From contig WFNB01000005.1 of assembly GCA_015488755.1 (NCBI GenBank), positions 1-64,000 on the forward strand: DNA of 64,000 nucleotides. The letters are read 5' to 3'. Positions 45,114-54,066 of the stretch are shown in pieces. The notes under the pieces are model-generated. The model worked only from the letters and a program-made list of their open reading frames with translations. It had not been told where the DNA came from and ran no database searches. A program made the position numbers and the translations under genes. The stretch is from Gammaproteobacteria bacterium. Lineage in GTDB: Bacteria > Pseudomonadota > Gammaproteobacteria > GRL18. The stretch's first letter is position 1. Each line of letters opens with the position of its first letter.

Positions 45114-45225
45114 AATAGTGGTTAGCTAATTAATAGCTTGTGTAAGCGTATATTTTTCTTTTTATGAATGCTTATGTTAATGTTGTCAGTCATTGATTCT
45201 AACCCCTATTTTTTTGGTGTACAAG

Positions 45226-45804
45226 GTGAAAAGACAATTAAAAAATACTATTGCTTATATCTGTGTTTTATTGATGTTGCCGGTGCTTATGTTATATCTT
45301 TTTGCTCGTCTCTTTTCTGGTGACAGTGTCTTTGCTTCCTTTTCTCAATGGCTAAGTTTGTTGCCGGGTAAAACGGGCAGTTATCTTAGAATTGCCTTTT
45401 ATCGTTATGCCATGTCAGAGTGTCACCCCGATAGTGTTATTGGCTTTGCCAGTTTATTTTCCCAACAGAGCACAAGTATAAAAAAGGGCGTTTATATTGG
45501 CCCTCAATGTAATATCGGCCTGTCAACGATAGGTAAAAACACCCTAATTGCTAGCGGTGTACATATTATGAGTGGTAAAAACCAGCATAATTTTTCTGCT
45601 TTGGATACCCCCATTCAACAGCAAGGTGGGCACTATGAAAAGATCAGCATTGGTGAAGATTGCTGGATTGGTAATGGTGCTTTAGTTATGGCTAATATAG
45701 GCAAGCAATGTATTGTTGGTGCTGGCTCAGTGGTGGTGTCGGATGTCCCTGATTATGCCATTGTGGTAGGCAATCCGGCAAAAATTGTAAAAATGAGAAA
45801 ATGA
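45226..45804 (+). CDS. Hexapeptide-repeat acyltransferase (LbH fold)
   Basis: The N-terminal ~70 residues hold a membrane helix (YICVLLMLPVLMLYLFARLF). The rest is a left-handed beta-helix with hexapeptide repeats (VYIGPQCNIGLSTIGKNTLI), a catalytic-type His in the HNFSAL segment, and the closing VVGNPAKIVKMRK of O-acetyltransferases such as CysE/LacA/NodL. The start is uncertain: TTG 45193, GTG 45217 and GTG 45226 share the frame; GTG 45226 gives MKRQLKNT, which looks like the usual beginning of relatives. It overlaps the next gene by four bases. Acetylation of an EPS sugar is likely. Confidence 0.85.
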   Translation: MKRQLKNTIAYICVLLMLPVLMLYLFARLFSGDSVFASFSQWLSLLPGKTGSYLRIAFYRYAMSECHPDSVIGFASLFSQQSTSIKKGVYIGPQCNIGLSTIGKNTLIASGVHIMSGKNQHNFSALDTPIQQQGGHYEKISIGEDCWIGNGALVMANIGKQCIVGAGSVVVSDVPDYAIVVGNPAKIVKMRK

Positions 45805-46940
45805 ATACCTCTTGTGTTGATGATCATAGCAGTCGTTATCAAGTTGAGTGTTTTCATTCGATCAAGGCTATACCTGAGCGATTTACGCCTCTTTTTGAGC
45901 AGGCCTCACAAGAGAGCCTGTTTTACTCACGCCATTGGTTTTACCTATTAGAACAGTCTATTTTTCACTCTTTGGTCAGAGTGTTTACGGTATCTCTTAA
46001 TGATGCCAGCCCTTTATTGATCCTACCTTGTTATGAAAGCAAACAGGGAACAGAATTACATGCCTTAAGTAATTATTATTCAGCACTTTATAAGCCTCTA
46101 TGCCACTCCAGCTATCCTCATATGGTTACTGTATTTGATGCCCTTATCAGAGAAATTAACCGCCATCACTATCAGCGTATTTGTTTACCAGCAATGCCAA
46201 AGGACAAAGTGTATGAGCAATTACAGCAGAGATTTTCTTATCATGCTTATATGACAAAATCTTTTTTTTGCTTTGGTAATTGGTATGAGCCGATTGAAAC
46301 ATCCGTGTTTACGGATTATCTTAGTCATAGACCTTCTCAGCTTAGAAATACGTTACGCAGGAAAGCAAAAAAACTCACTGATCACCACATTGTTATTTCC
46401 TCGGAGCCAAAGGAAATACAACGGCTTTTCCCCCACTATCAAGCAATTTATGCCAAAAGTTGGAAAGGGGATGAAGCTTATCCCGACTTTATTGAAGAGA
46501 TGGTTTTTTCCTTGGCACGAAAAGGAGTTATGCGAGTTGCTATTGCCTATATTGCCAATAAGCCAGCCGCAGCACAATTATGGATGGTTACTAAGAGCCG
46601 TGATCAAAAGTGTGGTCAGAGCAATGCGGTGGCCAGCATCTATAAGCTGGCCTATGATCCCCATTTTAAAAATAGCTCGATTGGTTCGATCCTGACCGCA
46701 GCGATGTTTAAGCATGTGATAGAGCAAGACCGAGTGAGTAAAATTGATTATTTAAGTGGCGATGATGCTTATAAAAAAGATTGGATGTCTAATAGAAATG
46801 AGCGTTGGGGCTTGTTAATGTATAACAAAAGAACATTCAAGGGATTTTTTCTAGGACTTGTTTCGCTTATTTTTCGTACCATAAAAAAGAAACTCAAGGC
46901 GTTAAAGAGGGCTTTTTTTAGCCTAAAAGAGCGTGTATGA
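45801..46940 (+). CDS. GNAT-fold acyltransferase (BioF2/CelD-like)
   Basis: A 379-residue protein with tandem acyl-transferase-like halves. The first has QESLFYSRHWFYLLEQSIF and the second RPSQLRNTLRRKAKKL followed by YAKSWKGDEAYPDFIEEMV, a GNAT-type core VAIAYIANKPAAAQLWMV and KIDYLSGDDAYKKDWMSNRN. This pattern matches the GNAT group that includes CelD and FemAB relatives. It starts inside the hexapeptide gene and ends 30 bp before the acyl carrier protein gene, so use of a carrier-bound acyl or aminoacyl donor is plausible. Confidence 0.78.
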   Translation: MNTSCVDDHSSRYQVECFHSIKAIPERFTPLFEQASQESLFYSRHWFYLLEQSIFHSLVRVFTVSLNDASPLLILPCYESKQGTELHALSNYYSALYKPLCHSSYPHMVTVFDALIREINRHHYQRICLPAMPKDKVYEQLQQRFSYHAYMTKSFFCFGNWYEPIETSVFTDYLSHRPSQLRNTLRRKAKKLTDHHIVISSEPKEIQRLFPHYQAIYAKSWKGDEAYPDFIEEMVFSLARKGVMRVAIAYIANKPAAAQLWMVTKSRDQKCGQSNAVASIYKLAYDPHFKNSSIGSILTAAMFKHVIEQDRVSKIDYLSGDDAYKKDWMSNRNERWGLLMYNKRTFKGFFLGLVSLIFRTIKKKLKALKRAFFSLKERV

Positions 46941-46970
46941 TAGCGTAAAATTTCTCAAGAGCGAATATGA

Positions 46971-47219
46971 ATGCCCCATTTAGAGCAAGTAAAACAAATA
47001 TTTAAGCAGACACTAAAACTGGGTGATTCTTTTGATGCCAGTAATGCAGAAACCGTGTTGTTGGGAAATTTTCCTGAATTTGATTCTTTGGGAATTATTT
47101 CTGTTATCAGTGCCATAGAAAGCGAATTTAATATTGTGGTCGAGTGGGATGAACTCAGTGGTGATACCTTCGAAACACTAGGCACATTGGTTGCCTATAT
47201 TGATGAGAAACTAGCTTAA
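46971..47219 (+). CDS. Acyl carrier protein
   Basis: An 82-residue acidic four-helix protein with the phosphopantetheine attachment motif FDSLGI (Ser39), the usual place for carrier proteins. EFNIVVEWDELSGDTFETLG corresponds to helix 3 and the following loop. It differs from the fatty-acid AcpP (DSLDTVE) and fits the dedicated carriers found in exosortase A loci beside an AMP ligase. It converges tail to tail, without a spare base, with the PLP decarboxylase gene on the other strand. Its likely cargo is whatever the ligase at 48.5 kb activates. Confidence 0.9.
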   Translation: MPHLEQVKQIFKQTLKLGDSFDASNAETVLLGNFPEFDSLGIISVISAIESEFNIVVEWDELSGDTFETLGTLVAYIDEKLA

Positions 47220-48482
47220 CTAAACAAGCATTTCTTTAACATGGGGATGGCCTAAAAAGTTTTCTGGGCTGGCGGTTCTGCCATAGGCACCGGATTGTAA
47301 AATAACCACATAGTCACCCACCGCGGCTTTGGTTAAGAGCATATTATCTGCTAAGGTATCCAATGGGGTGCATGATGGCCCGACAATGGTGACGTATTCC
47401 ATCTCTCTTTCTTCTGTATGAGCTCGTGTCTTGTGGGCCTGTTTCTTACTGATGTGCACAGGGTAATTCTTACGGATCACCTGACCAAAATTACCTGAGT
47501 TGGGCAGGTGGTGATGCAAACCACCATCACAAACCAAATAGGTTTTACCTCTGGATTCTTTCTTATCAATCACTTGGCTGATATAAATCCCCGCCTCACC
47601 TACCAAATAACGCCCTAGCTCAATGGTGATTTTTTTCTGTTGAAATTGTGGATACTGCTTGAGCAGCTCATGTAAATTATGAGTGATGGCCTCGACATTA
47701 AGTGCTTTATCACCAGCAAAATAGGGGATACCAAAACCACCGCCAATATTAATACTTTGGTAGTCATCAATGCCATGTAGTAGTTGAGCAGCTAAGGCAA
47801 AGGTTTGTTGATGAGCCTCAATAATGGCATCGCTATTAAGATTTTGTGAACCGCAAAAAATATGCAAACCAGCAAAGTTAAGCTGATACTGTGCTAATGA
47901 TTGCAGGATGTTGGGTATCTTTTCTGCGTCAATGCCAAATTGTTTGGCTCCTCCTGACATTTTCATACCAGAAGCCTTTAGTTCAAAATCAGGGTTTACT
48001 CGTAGAGCAATCGTGGGCAGAGTATTTAATTGCTTGCCTAATCGGTCAACATGTTTCAGCTCATTCTCTGATTCGACATTAAGGCAAACGCCACTGCTGA
48101 TAGCGGCAACTAATTCTTGCTCTGTTTTTCCAGGGCCGGCAAAACTGATGTTTTCTGCTAAGACACCAGAGTTTAAGGCGATTAACAGTTCACCATGGGA
48201 GGCAATATCTAAACCGTGGACATAATTAGCAACATGTTGTACAAGCGCAGGCATAGGGTTGGCTTTAAGAGCATAGTGTAGCTGAACTTGTGTAGGTAAT
48301 TGCTCAAGCAATGAGTTAATCGTTTGGCTGATCTGTTGGCGATCATAGATATAGGCGGGTGTTTGCCCAACAATATTAATTAATTCGGTAATGCCTTTAC
48401 CGGCAATCAATAAATGCCCATCTTGATTAGGGTATGGAAATAGCTCTGCTGAATGTGTGCGTAATGGTGTTTTATTGGGCAT
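47220..48482 (-). CDS. PLP-dependent decarboxylase, exosortase A system-associated
   Basis: A fold-type III enzyme related to diaminopimelate/ornithine decarboxylases. PLP lysine motif VQLHYALKANPMP, substrate motif LHIFCGSQNLNS, phosphate-binding SINIGGGFGIPYF, GRYLVGEAG, and a catalytic Cys in VGPSCTPLDTLADNML. The start is set at ATG 48482 (MPNKTPLRTH); the frame continues upstream to 48566 inside the ligase gene. It gives about 420 residues, the usual size. The gene overlaps the AMP-ligase gene by 11 bases. This decarboxylase, the ligase and the carrier protein form a recurring set in XrtA loci with unknown product. Confidence 0.9.
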   Translation of the reverse strand: MPNKTPLRTHSAELFPYPNQDGHLLIAGKGITELINIVGQTPAYIYDRQQISQTINSLLEQLPTQVQLHYALKANPMPALVQHVANYVHGLDIASHGELLIALNSGVLAENISFAGPGKTEQELVAAISSGVCLNVESENELKHVDRLGKQLNTLPTIALRVNPDFELKASGMKMSGGAKQFGIDAEKIPNILQSLAQYQLNFAGLHIFCGSQNLNSDAIIEAHQQTFALAAQLLHGIDDYQSINIGGGFGIPYFAGDKALNVEAITHNLHELLKQYPQFQQKKITIELGRYLVGEAGIYISQVIDKKESRGKTYLVCDGGLHHHLPNSGNFGQVIRKNYPVHISKKQAHKTRAHTEEREMEYVTIVGPSCTPLDTLADNMLLTKAAVGDYVVILQSGAYGRTASPENFLGHPHVKEMLV

Positions 48483-50064
48483 GATCGGTCTTTTGATATA
48501 AATTCTGATAGTGATTAAAGAGCGCCTGTCGATCAATTTTATTATTTTGATTATAGGGCAAAGCATCGCTATGGAACAATGCCATTGGTTGCATATAATT
48601 AGGCAAATGTTGCTGGCAATAGTGTTTTAATTGTGCGCTGGGATCCCCGTCACAAGACGCTTTTGTTGAGCTAAAGATGGCAATAATAGCCTGCCCAAGC
48701 TCTGGATGAGGTATGCCTAGTACCAGTGTTTCTTTAACTGCATCACATTGTTGGATCAGGGTTTCAATTTCCTCAGGGCTGACTCGATAACCCGAGGTCT
48801 TAATTAAGTTATCTTTACGAGCAATAAAATAGAGATAGCCATCCTTATCACGTTGTACAATGTCTCCTGACCAAAGAGCAATCTCAGTAGCATATTGTGT
48901 GGTGTGATAGCGCCTAAAATAGCGTGCGGTTTGTTCGGGTGCATTCCAATAGCCTTGAGCAACTAATGAGCCACGATGGACTAACTCACCTTGCTCGCCA
49001 ATATTACACTCACTGCCATCCTCTCGTAATACCAAGACCTCAGCATTTGGAATGGCAATACCAATGGCATCTTTATGAGTGCTCAGAGCCTCTGGTGGTA
49101 CATAGGTTGAGCGAAATGCCTCGGTTAGGCCATACATAAGATAGGGCTGGGCGTTGGGCAAAGCCGTTATTAATTGATCCAATACCGAACTGGGCAAAGA
49201 TCCACCAGAATTACAAAAATAACGCAAACTGCATGGCGTTGGCCATGATAATGAGGCCAGCTTTATCCATAATGAGGGGACGGCGGCCAAAGCAGTAATC
49301 TGGTGTTTTTCGATAAGAGTAATAATATCTTTAGCAAACAAATAATCCATTAAAACAGCAGTAGCACCGACAAAAAAAGCACTGCTAATTTGGCTGAGAC
49401 CATAATCAAAACTCAATGGTAAGACAACTAAAATTTTATCCTCAGAGGTGTTTTTTAGATAGTGACAAACACTTTGAGCACCAGATAATAGGTTTCTATG
49501 GGAAAGCATAACGCCCTTAGCCTGTCCGCTACTACCTGATGTGTACAGTATTGCCACCGTGTCGGTATCAATCCCCTGAGGTGTGTAAGTGCTTACTTTT
49601 GGAGCGGACACATCATCTAAATAAAATAATTGAATTTTTTTATTAGTAAAGTGAAACTCATGCGTTGGTTTATCTATTAGCAATATTTGTAAAGAGGGCA
49701 GTTTTTCTATGCTCTGTTGCAATATGGCTAAGCGGGCACTATTGGTAATGAGCAGTTGGCTTTGACTATCCTGAAGAATATGCTGAACTTGCTTTGTTTT
49801 TAACACGGGATTAATAGGAATAAACACCGCCCGACACAATGAAATGGCAAAAAAAGTAGCAACGGTGGTGTTTGATTTAGGTAAATAAATGCTAATATGA
49901 TCGCCAGCTTGAATACCAAGGTGCAATAAAATAGCGCTTAAATGCTGACATTGATCGGCAAGTTGCTGATAATTTATGCTGTCATTTTGGTGCACTAAAG
50001 CCGTTGCCAAAGGCCGTTTAAGCGCTTGAGATTGCACCAAATGATGTAACAAAAAGTTCGCCAT
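48472..50064 (-). CDS. AMP-forming acyl-CoA/aminoacyl ligase, exosortase A system-associated
   Basis: An ANL-superfamily adenylating enzyme. ATP motif ILYTSGSSGQAKGVMLSH, YLMYGLTEAFRSTYVPP, the hinge FIARKDNLIKTSGYRVSPEE, and the C-terminal catalytic Lys in NKIDRQAL. ATG 50064 with GAGAA upstream is preferred to TTG 50076; this gives 530 aa. It activates a carboxylic or amino acid as the adenylate and likely loads it on the nearby carrier protein. The set resembles the D-alanylation pair DltA-DltC in logic, though the substrate is unknown. Co-transcribed with the decarboxylase. Confidence 0.9.
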   Translation of the reverse strand: MANFLLHHLVQSQALKRPLATALVHQNDSINYQQLADQCQHLSAILLHLGIQAGDHISIYLPKSNTTVATFFAISLCRAVFIPINPVLKTKQVQHILQDSQSQLLITNSARLAILQQSIEKLPSLQILLIDKPTHEFHFTNKKIQLFYLDDVSAPKVSTYTPQGIDTDTVAILYTSGSSGQAKGVMLSHRNLLSGAQSVCHYLKNTSEDKILVVLPLSFDYGLSQISSAFFVGATAVLMDYLFAKDIITLIEKHQITALAAVPSLWIKLASLSWPTPCSLRYFCNSGGSLPSSVLDQLITALPNAQPYLMYGLTEAFRSTYVPPEALSTHKDAIGIAIPNAEVLVLREDGSECNIGEQGELVHRGSLVAQGYWNAPEQTARYFRRYHTTQYATEIALWSGDIVQRDKDGYLYFIARKDNLIKTSGYRVSPEEIETLIQQCDAVKETLVLGIPHPELGQAIIAIFSSTKASCDGDPSAQLKHYCQQHLPNYMQPMALFHSDALPYNQNNKIDRQALFNHYQNLYQKTDHAQ

Positions 50065-50209
50065 TGTTGTTCTCAATTAGGGAGTATAAAGGTCAGCTTT
50101 TTATCGTGAGTTGATATTTTTTTATTATGAAGTGCTATTATACCCCTTAATCGGAGTGATGGATCAAACTCACTCTCTACGATGTAAAATAGACCAATTA
50201 AAATACCCT

Positions 50210-51070
50210 ATGAGTTTAGCACAGCCTATTGTCCGTAAAGCAACAATTCATGACTTCGATAAAGTCTATCCCTTATTAAAAAAAATAAGGCAAGATCGGG
50301 CGGATAAAGCCTATTGGCAAAATTTATTTAACGATCATTGGCACTTTGGTGAATTTTCACCGGGGATTATTTTACAATCCGGTGATGAGATTGTGGGTTT
50401 TTTAGCCACTATTTATAGCCGACAATACCATAATAACAAGCAACACACTTTTTGTAATTTAAGCAGTTGGATTGTCGATGAGGCATACCGTAGCTATAGC
50501 TTTATGATGCTTTTACCTCTACTTAAAGAAAAAAAGATAGTGCTTACCAGTTATACCTCCAATGATATTTCTTATGCCATCTATCATAAACTAAACTTTC
50601 AAGATGGTAACACCCACCAACGTATTGTGTATGCTTCGCCCTCACTAACGCATTTTTTTAATGCCGATGCCTATCAAATTATTGTTGATGCAGAGGCAAT
50701 ACAGGCTCGTCTTAATGAGCATGATCGACAAGTCTATGTGCATCATCAGTCTTTTCATACGCAATGCTATTTGATCACTTATCAGAACACGTATTGTCTG
50801 ATCATGGGTGAACGGGTGAAGACGATGTTCCATGTCTATAGTGTCAGTGATTGTGCCTTTTTACAACAACACTTAGGTCGGGTACGCAATCAACTGATGC
50901 ATCAAATGCAGGTAAAATCCCTACTTATTAATGAAAATTGCCTTAATAAAAAGGCACTCTTTCTCAGTCGAAAAGTGCAATGGGGTTTGCCTTATCAATA
51001 TAAAACACAGGATCCTGATATTGTTGATCCCAGCCCTGTGTATTCGGAGTTATTTTTGCTAAAAATGTAA
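50210..51070 (+). CDS. GNAT-family N-acetyltransferase-like protein
   Basis: The N-terminal half shows a GNAT pattern: PIVRKATIHDFDKVYPLLKK, DEIVGFLATIYSR, CNLSSWIVDEAYRSYSFMML and YAIYHKLNF. The C-terminal half looks like a second, weaker GNAT-like or accessory domain. The frame opens at 50111; starts at ATG 50159 and ATG 50210 are both possible and neither has a convincing Shine-Dalgarno sequence. It is divergent from the AMP ligase gene and is the last gene of the EPS region. Substrate unknown. Confidence 0.65.
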   Translation: MSLAQPIVRKATIHDFDKVYPLLKKIRQDRADKAYWQNLFNDHWHFGEFSPGIILQSGDEIVGFLATIYSRQYHNNKQHTFCNLSSWIVDEAYRSYSFMMLLPLLKEKKIVLTSYTSNDISYAIYHKLNFQDGNTHQRIVYASPSLTHFFNADAYQIIVDAEAIQARLNEHDRQVYVHHQSFHTQCYLITYQNTYCLIMGERVKTMFHVYSVSDCAFLQQHLGRVRNQLMHQMQVKSLLINENCLNKKALFLSRKVQWGLPYQYKTQDPDIVDPSPVYSELFLLKM

Positions 51071-51121
51071 GGCCTTGGTGAGTGGGGATGTTATGTCTTA
51101 GAGCGTGCCTTAGAGCGAGAC

Positions 51122-51727
51122 TTAGAGGCTTAATTGTTTACTGAGTAGCTCCAAATCAGCAGGTGTATTCACATTTAAAAAGGCCTCTTTTTGATCAGAA
51201 AAATCCAACTTTAGTGCACCATTATCCATTAACCACTTGCCTAATTTATGTTCATTGCTTTGCAGAGAATGATTTAATGCCCTAAAGATATCCTTATGAA
51301 GTAAGTTATAGGTTGGTTGCTTATACTGACCATCAAAAACTAATACCGCCTGAACCTGAGCTTGTTTGATGCTCTCAAGCATTCGGGCAGCTAAATCTAG
51401 GGGTAATAAAGGACCATCACAAGGGACAGTAAGTAAGTAGTCACTTTTACTCTGCGCCAAGCCACGCGACATACCTGCCAAAGGCCCACGATAATCATCA
51501 AACTCATCGACTAATACCTCGTAGCCAAATTGCTGATAACTGTCAATGTGCCGATTAGCGCTGATTAAGACCTGTTCAACCTGAGGCTGGAGTCGAGCAA
51601 TAACATGCTCAATCATTGCTTTTCCCTGTAACTCAAGTAAGCCTTTATCATGGCCGTTCATACGACTAGAGCGCCCGCCCGCTAAAATAAGACCGGTAAT
51701 TGGGAGTGAATGCTTATCTTTATACAA
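51122..51727 (-). CDS. mobA: Molybdenum cofactor guanylyltransferase
   Basis: MobA joins GMP to molybdopterin to make the guanine dinucleotide cofactor. It has the nucleotide-binding start LILAGGRSSRMNGHDKGLLE, VDEFDDYRGPLAGMSRGL, and the metal-binding YLLTVPCDGPLLPLDLA, followed by YKQPTYNLL and FLNVNTPADLELL. At 201 aa it is full length. It has no evident link to EPS synthesis and marks the resumption of general chromosomal genes. Confidence 0.95.
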   Translation of the reverse strand: MYKDKHSLPITGLILAGGRSSRMNGHDKGLLELQGKAMIEHVIARLQPQVEQVLISANRHIDSYQQFGYEVLVDEFDDYRGPLAGMSRGLAQSKSDYLLTVPCDGPLLPLDLAARMLESIKQAQVQAVLVFDGQYKQPTYNLLHKDIFRALNHSLQSNEHKLGKWLMDNGALKLDFSDQKEAFLNVNTPADLELLSKQLSL

Positions 51728-51941
51728 TGGATATCAACCTATGAGCGTACTTGAGTCTAAATAAAGGTCGATTATAGCAGATAGTAAGAGCTATTTGCCT
51801 TTAATGAATATCAGTATATTAATGTTAAATTATATGCTAATATTAGCAATAACTGGAAAGTTTTATATGATGGTCTAAACTACCAGAATAACATTCTCAT
51901 GCAGGCAATAAGTGCAAGCTATTCTATTGATTTATCTAGGT

Positions 51942-51968
51942 TAAAGTAATTCATTATTTTGACGATAA
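51942..51968 (+). promoter_or_regulatory. Sigma-28 (FliA) promoter of the chemoreceptor gene
   Basis: TAAAGTAA, 11 bases, then GACGATAA: the consensus is TAAAGTTT-N11-GCCGATAA, so spacing is exact and the -10 differs in one base. The chemoreceptor ATG is 61 bp downstream. This ties the receptor to the flagellar/chemotaxis regulon. The rest of the 302-bp gap after mobA shows no gene. Confidence 0.8.
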
Positions 51969-52029
51969 TATACTTGTAAAAATCAAGTAAAAAGCAACGC
52001 ACAACAATAAACACGATAGGTAACGTTTA

Positions 52030-53949
52030 ATGAGCATTAGCAAAAAAATACATCTCCCTCTTATTATTTCCCTCTTTCTTGGTATTTGCATTGTCATTTT
52101 GAGTTCATGGCATAGTCTGGCTGAAATTAAAGAGGAAGTTTATCAGACAGAGCAAACGAAATTGAGCAATTTTTTTGAGCAAAAATATCAGGCAAAACTG
52201 GATGTTGCGATTTCTAATGTGATTAATCTGGCACAAAACCACTATGTCGTCTCATCACTTAAAGAGAATGATCGTAATATTGCTATTAATGGCTTAAAGA
52301 CCATTATTAAGGACTATAAAGAAAATACTAAGTTTCATAATATAAGAATACACCTGCATGATAAAACCATTCATAGTTTTTTGAGAATTTGGAAACAAGA
52401 TAAATTTGGTGATGATCTGAGTGGTTTTCGACATACGATAGTGTCCGTTAAGCAAAATAAAAAGCCCATTGCTGCCATAGAAATTGGTCGTGCCGGCTTA
52501 ATTTTAAGAGGCATTGCGCCCATTGTAGAAAATAATACCTATCTGGGTAGTGTGGAGTTTATGCAAGGCCTTAATTCTATTATCAGAGATGCCAAAGCTC
52601 AAGGGATGGAGAGCTTTATTGTTATGGACTCAAACTATTTGAGTACCGCGACTAAGTTGTCAAGTGCTAAAAAATTAAACTCTCAATTTGTGCTGGCATC
52701 CAAAGCACAAAACCTGAATCAAGATTTTTTTGATGAATTAAAAGAGCATGACATTAGCCTTGCGGGTAAAAGCGCTCATTATTTTTATAGCAGTGTAGCG
52801 ATTAAAGATTTTCAAAACAGAGTGGTAGGCTATGCAGTATTAGGTGAAAAATTATCTAAAGTTGACACATTGGTCAGTCATGCCAGCTCTGCTATGATCT
52901 TACAAATTGTCATAATGATGATTTTAGATATCATTGTGTTGATTTTTTTAGCCACAGTCATACATCGAGTCATTATCAAGCCGATTAAACATATTTCTGA
53001 TGAGTTAACAAAAGAGGGCGGTGTTCTCAACAAACACTTCAAGATTAATTCAAATGATGAATTATCGCTTATTGCAGAGCATTTTAATCAATTGGTGGAA
53101 AATATTAGAGAGATTGTGACCAATGCTCAGGCAAATACCCAAGAGGCACACCAAAAATTACACGAGTTCTCTGAATTATCAACACAAACCATTCAAGATT
53201 CTACAATAGTGAGTGAGCAATTAAGCCTATCCAATAATGAGACCAGTGAAATTACCCGCTTTACTCATGAGTCAATAGCGTCTACTCAAGATGTGTTGGG
53301 AGAAATACATAAAGCAAATGGCCTAATGAATGAGGCAAACCAATCAATGGCTGAGTTAAAAGCAGATGTCGAACATAATGTCAGTATGGAAACTGAGGTA
53401 TCTAAAAAGTTATTGAGTTTATCGAATGAGATCAGTCAGGTAAATGGTGTCTTGGAAGTCATCGAGAATATTGCTGAGCAAACCAATTTACTGGCACTTA
53501 ATGCGGCGATTGAGGCTGCTCGGGCAGGTGAACAAGGCCGAGGTTTTGCAGTCGTGGCTGATGAAGTGCGTCAACTGGCCATTCGAACTCAGGAATCATT
53601 GGATGATGCCAATCAAACGGTTGGGTCGGTTATTAACAATATTAATGAGCTGAATACAGAAACACAAAGTGGCGTGTCAGAATTATCACATCTTATTGAT
53701 ACATCGAATCTGGTGTCATCACAAATTAATGAGAATACCATTATTTTAAACCAGACCACTGAAGACTTTACTCGAGATATGGCGCAGTTAGAACAAATTG
53801 GCAAGAAAATTGAAAAAATTGATCATCATTTACACTCTTCGGCTGAATTGAGTTCTAAAAATGTCACCGCCATTAAGAGTATGAGCAGTAAGCATAATGA
53901 AACAGTGAATATGATTAAGGAATTTGAGCACTTATTAAAAGAATTTTAG
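52030..53949 (+). CDS. Methyl-accepting chemotaxis protein with periplasmic Cache-like sensor
   Basis: A 639-residue receptor. A first membrane helix (about 10-28) is followed by a ~250-residue periplasmic region that looks like a double Cache domain ([40 protein letters not shown]). The second helix (about 288-312) leads to HAMP and a long cytoplasmic coiled coil with the highly conserved tip [20 protein letters not shown] and [13 protein letters not shown]. There is no C-terminal NWETF-type tail, so it relies on other receptors or on direct CheR access for adaptation. The ligand is unknown. It is preceded by a sigma-28 promoter. Confidence 0.93.
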   Translation: MSISKKIHLPLIISLFLGICIVILSSWHSLAEIKEEVYQTEQTKLSNFFEQKYQAKLDVAISNVINLAQNHYVVSSLKENDRNIAINGLKTIIKDYKENTKFHNIRIHLHDKTIHSFLRIWKQDKFGDDLSGFRHTIVSVKQNKKPIAAIEIGRAGLILRGIAPIVENNTYLGSVEFMQGLNSIIRDAKAQGMESFIVMDSNYLSTATKLSSAKKLNSQFVLASKAQNLNQDFFDELKEHDISLAGKSAHYFYSSVAIKDFQNRVVGYAVLGEKLSKVDTLVSHASSAMILQIVIMMILDIIVLIFLATVIHRVIIKPIKHISDELTKEGGVLNKHFKINSNDELSLIAEHFNQLVENIREIVTNAQANTQEAHQKLHEFSELSTQTIQDSTIVSEQLSLSNNETSEITRFTHESIASTQDVLGEIHKANGLMNEANQSMAELKADVEHNVSMETEVSKKLLSLSNEISQVNGVLEVIENIAEQTNLLALNAAIEAARAGEQGRGFAVVADEVRQLAIRTQESLDDANQTVGSVINNINELNTETQSGVSELSHLIDTSNLVSSQINENTIILNQTTEDFTRDMAQLEQIGKKIEKIDHHLHSSAELSSKNVTAIKSMSSKHNETVNMIKEFEHLLKEF

Positions 53950-54021
53950 ATGAAAGATAAAACAAATAGTGACTAACTTTAAATGGATGGATAAATATCA
54001 AGTAGCTCTTAATAATGGGTA

Positions 54022-54030
54022 TGCTATACT
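54022..54030 (+). promoter_or_regulatory. Extended -10 promoter before the HD-GYP regulator
   Basis: TGC-TATACT matches an extended -10 box; no good -35 is seen 17 bp upstream. It lies 37 bp before the HD-GYP gene and after the receptor stop, so the signalling genes that follow may form their own transcription unit. Confidence 0.45.
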
Positions 54031-54066
54031 AATTTACCACAATACATAAGCTTACTTTGATGATAT

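Noticed and set aside
46273-46695. Alternative-frame ORF of 140 codons inside the GNAT/BioF2-like gene
   Set aside because: No pattern of a protein family and fully nested in a gene with clear motifs.
47908-48225. Plus-strand ORF of 105 codons opposite the PLP decarboxylase
   Set aside because: Antisense shadow; the decarboxylase frame has all family motifs over this stretch.
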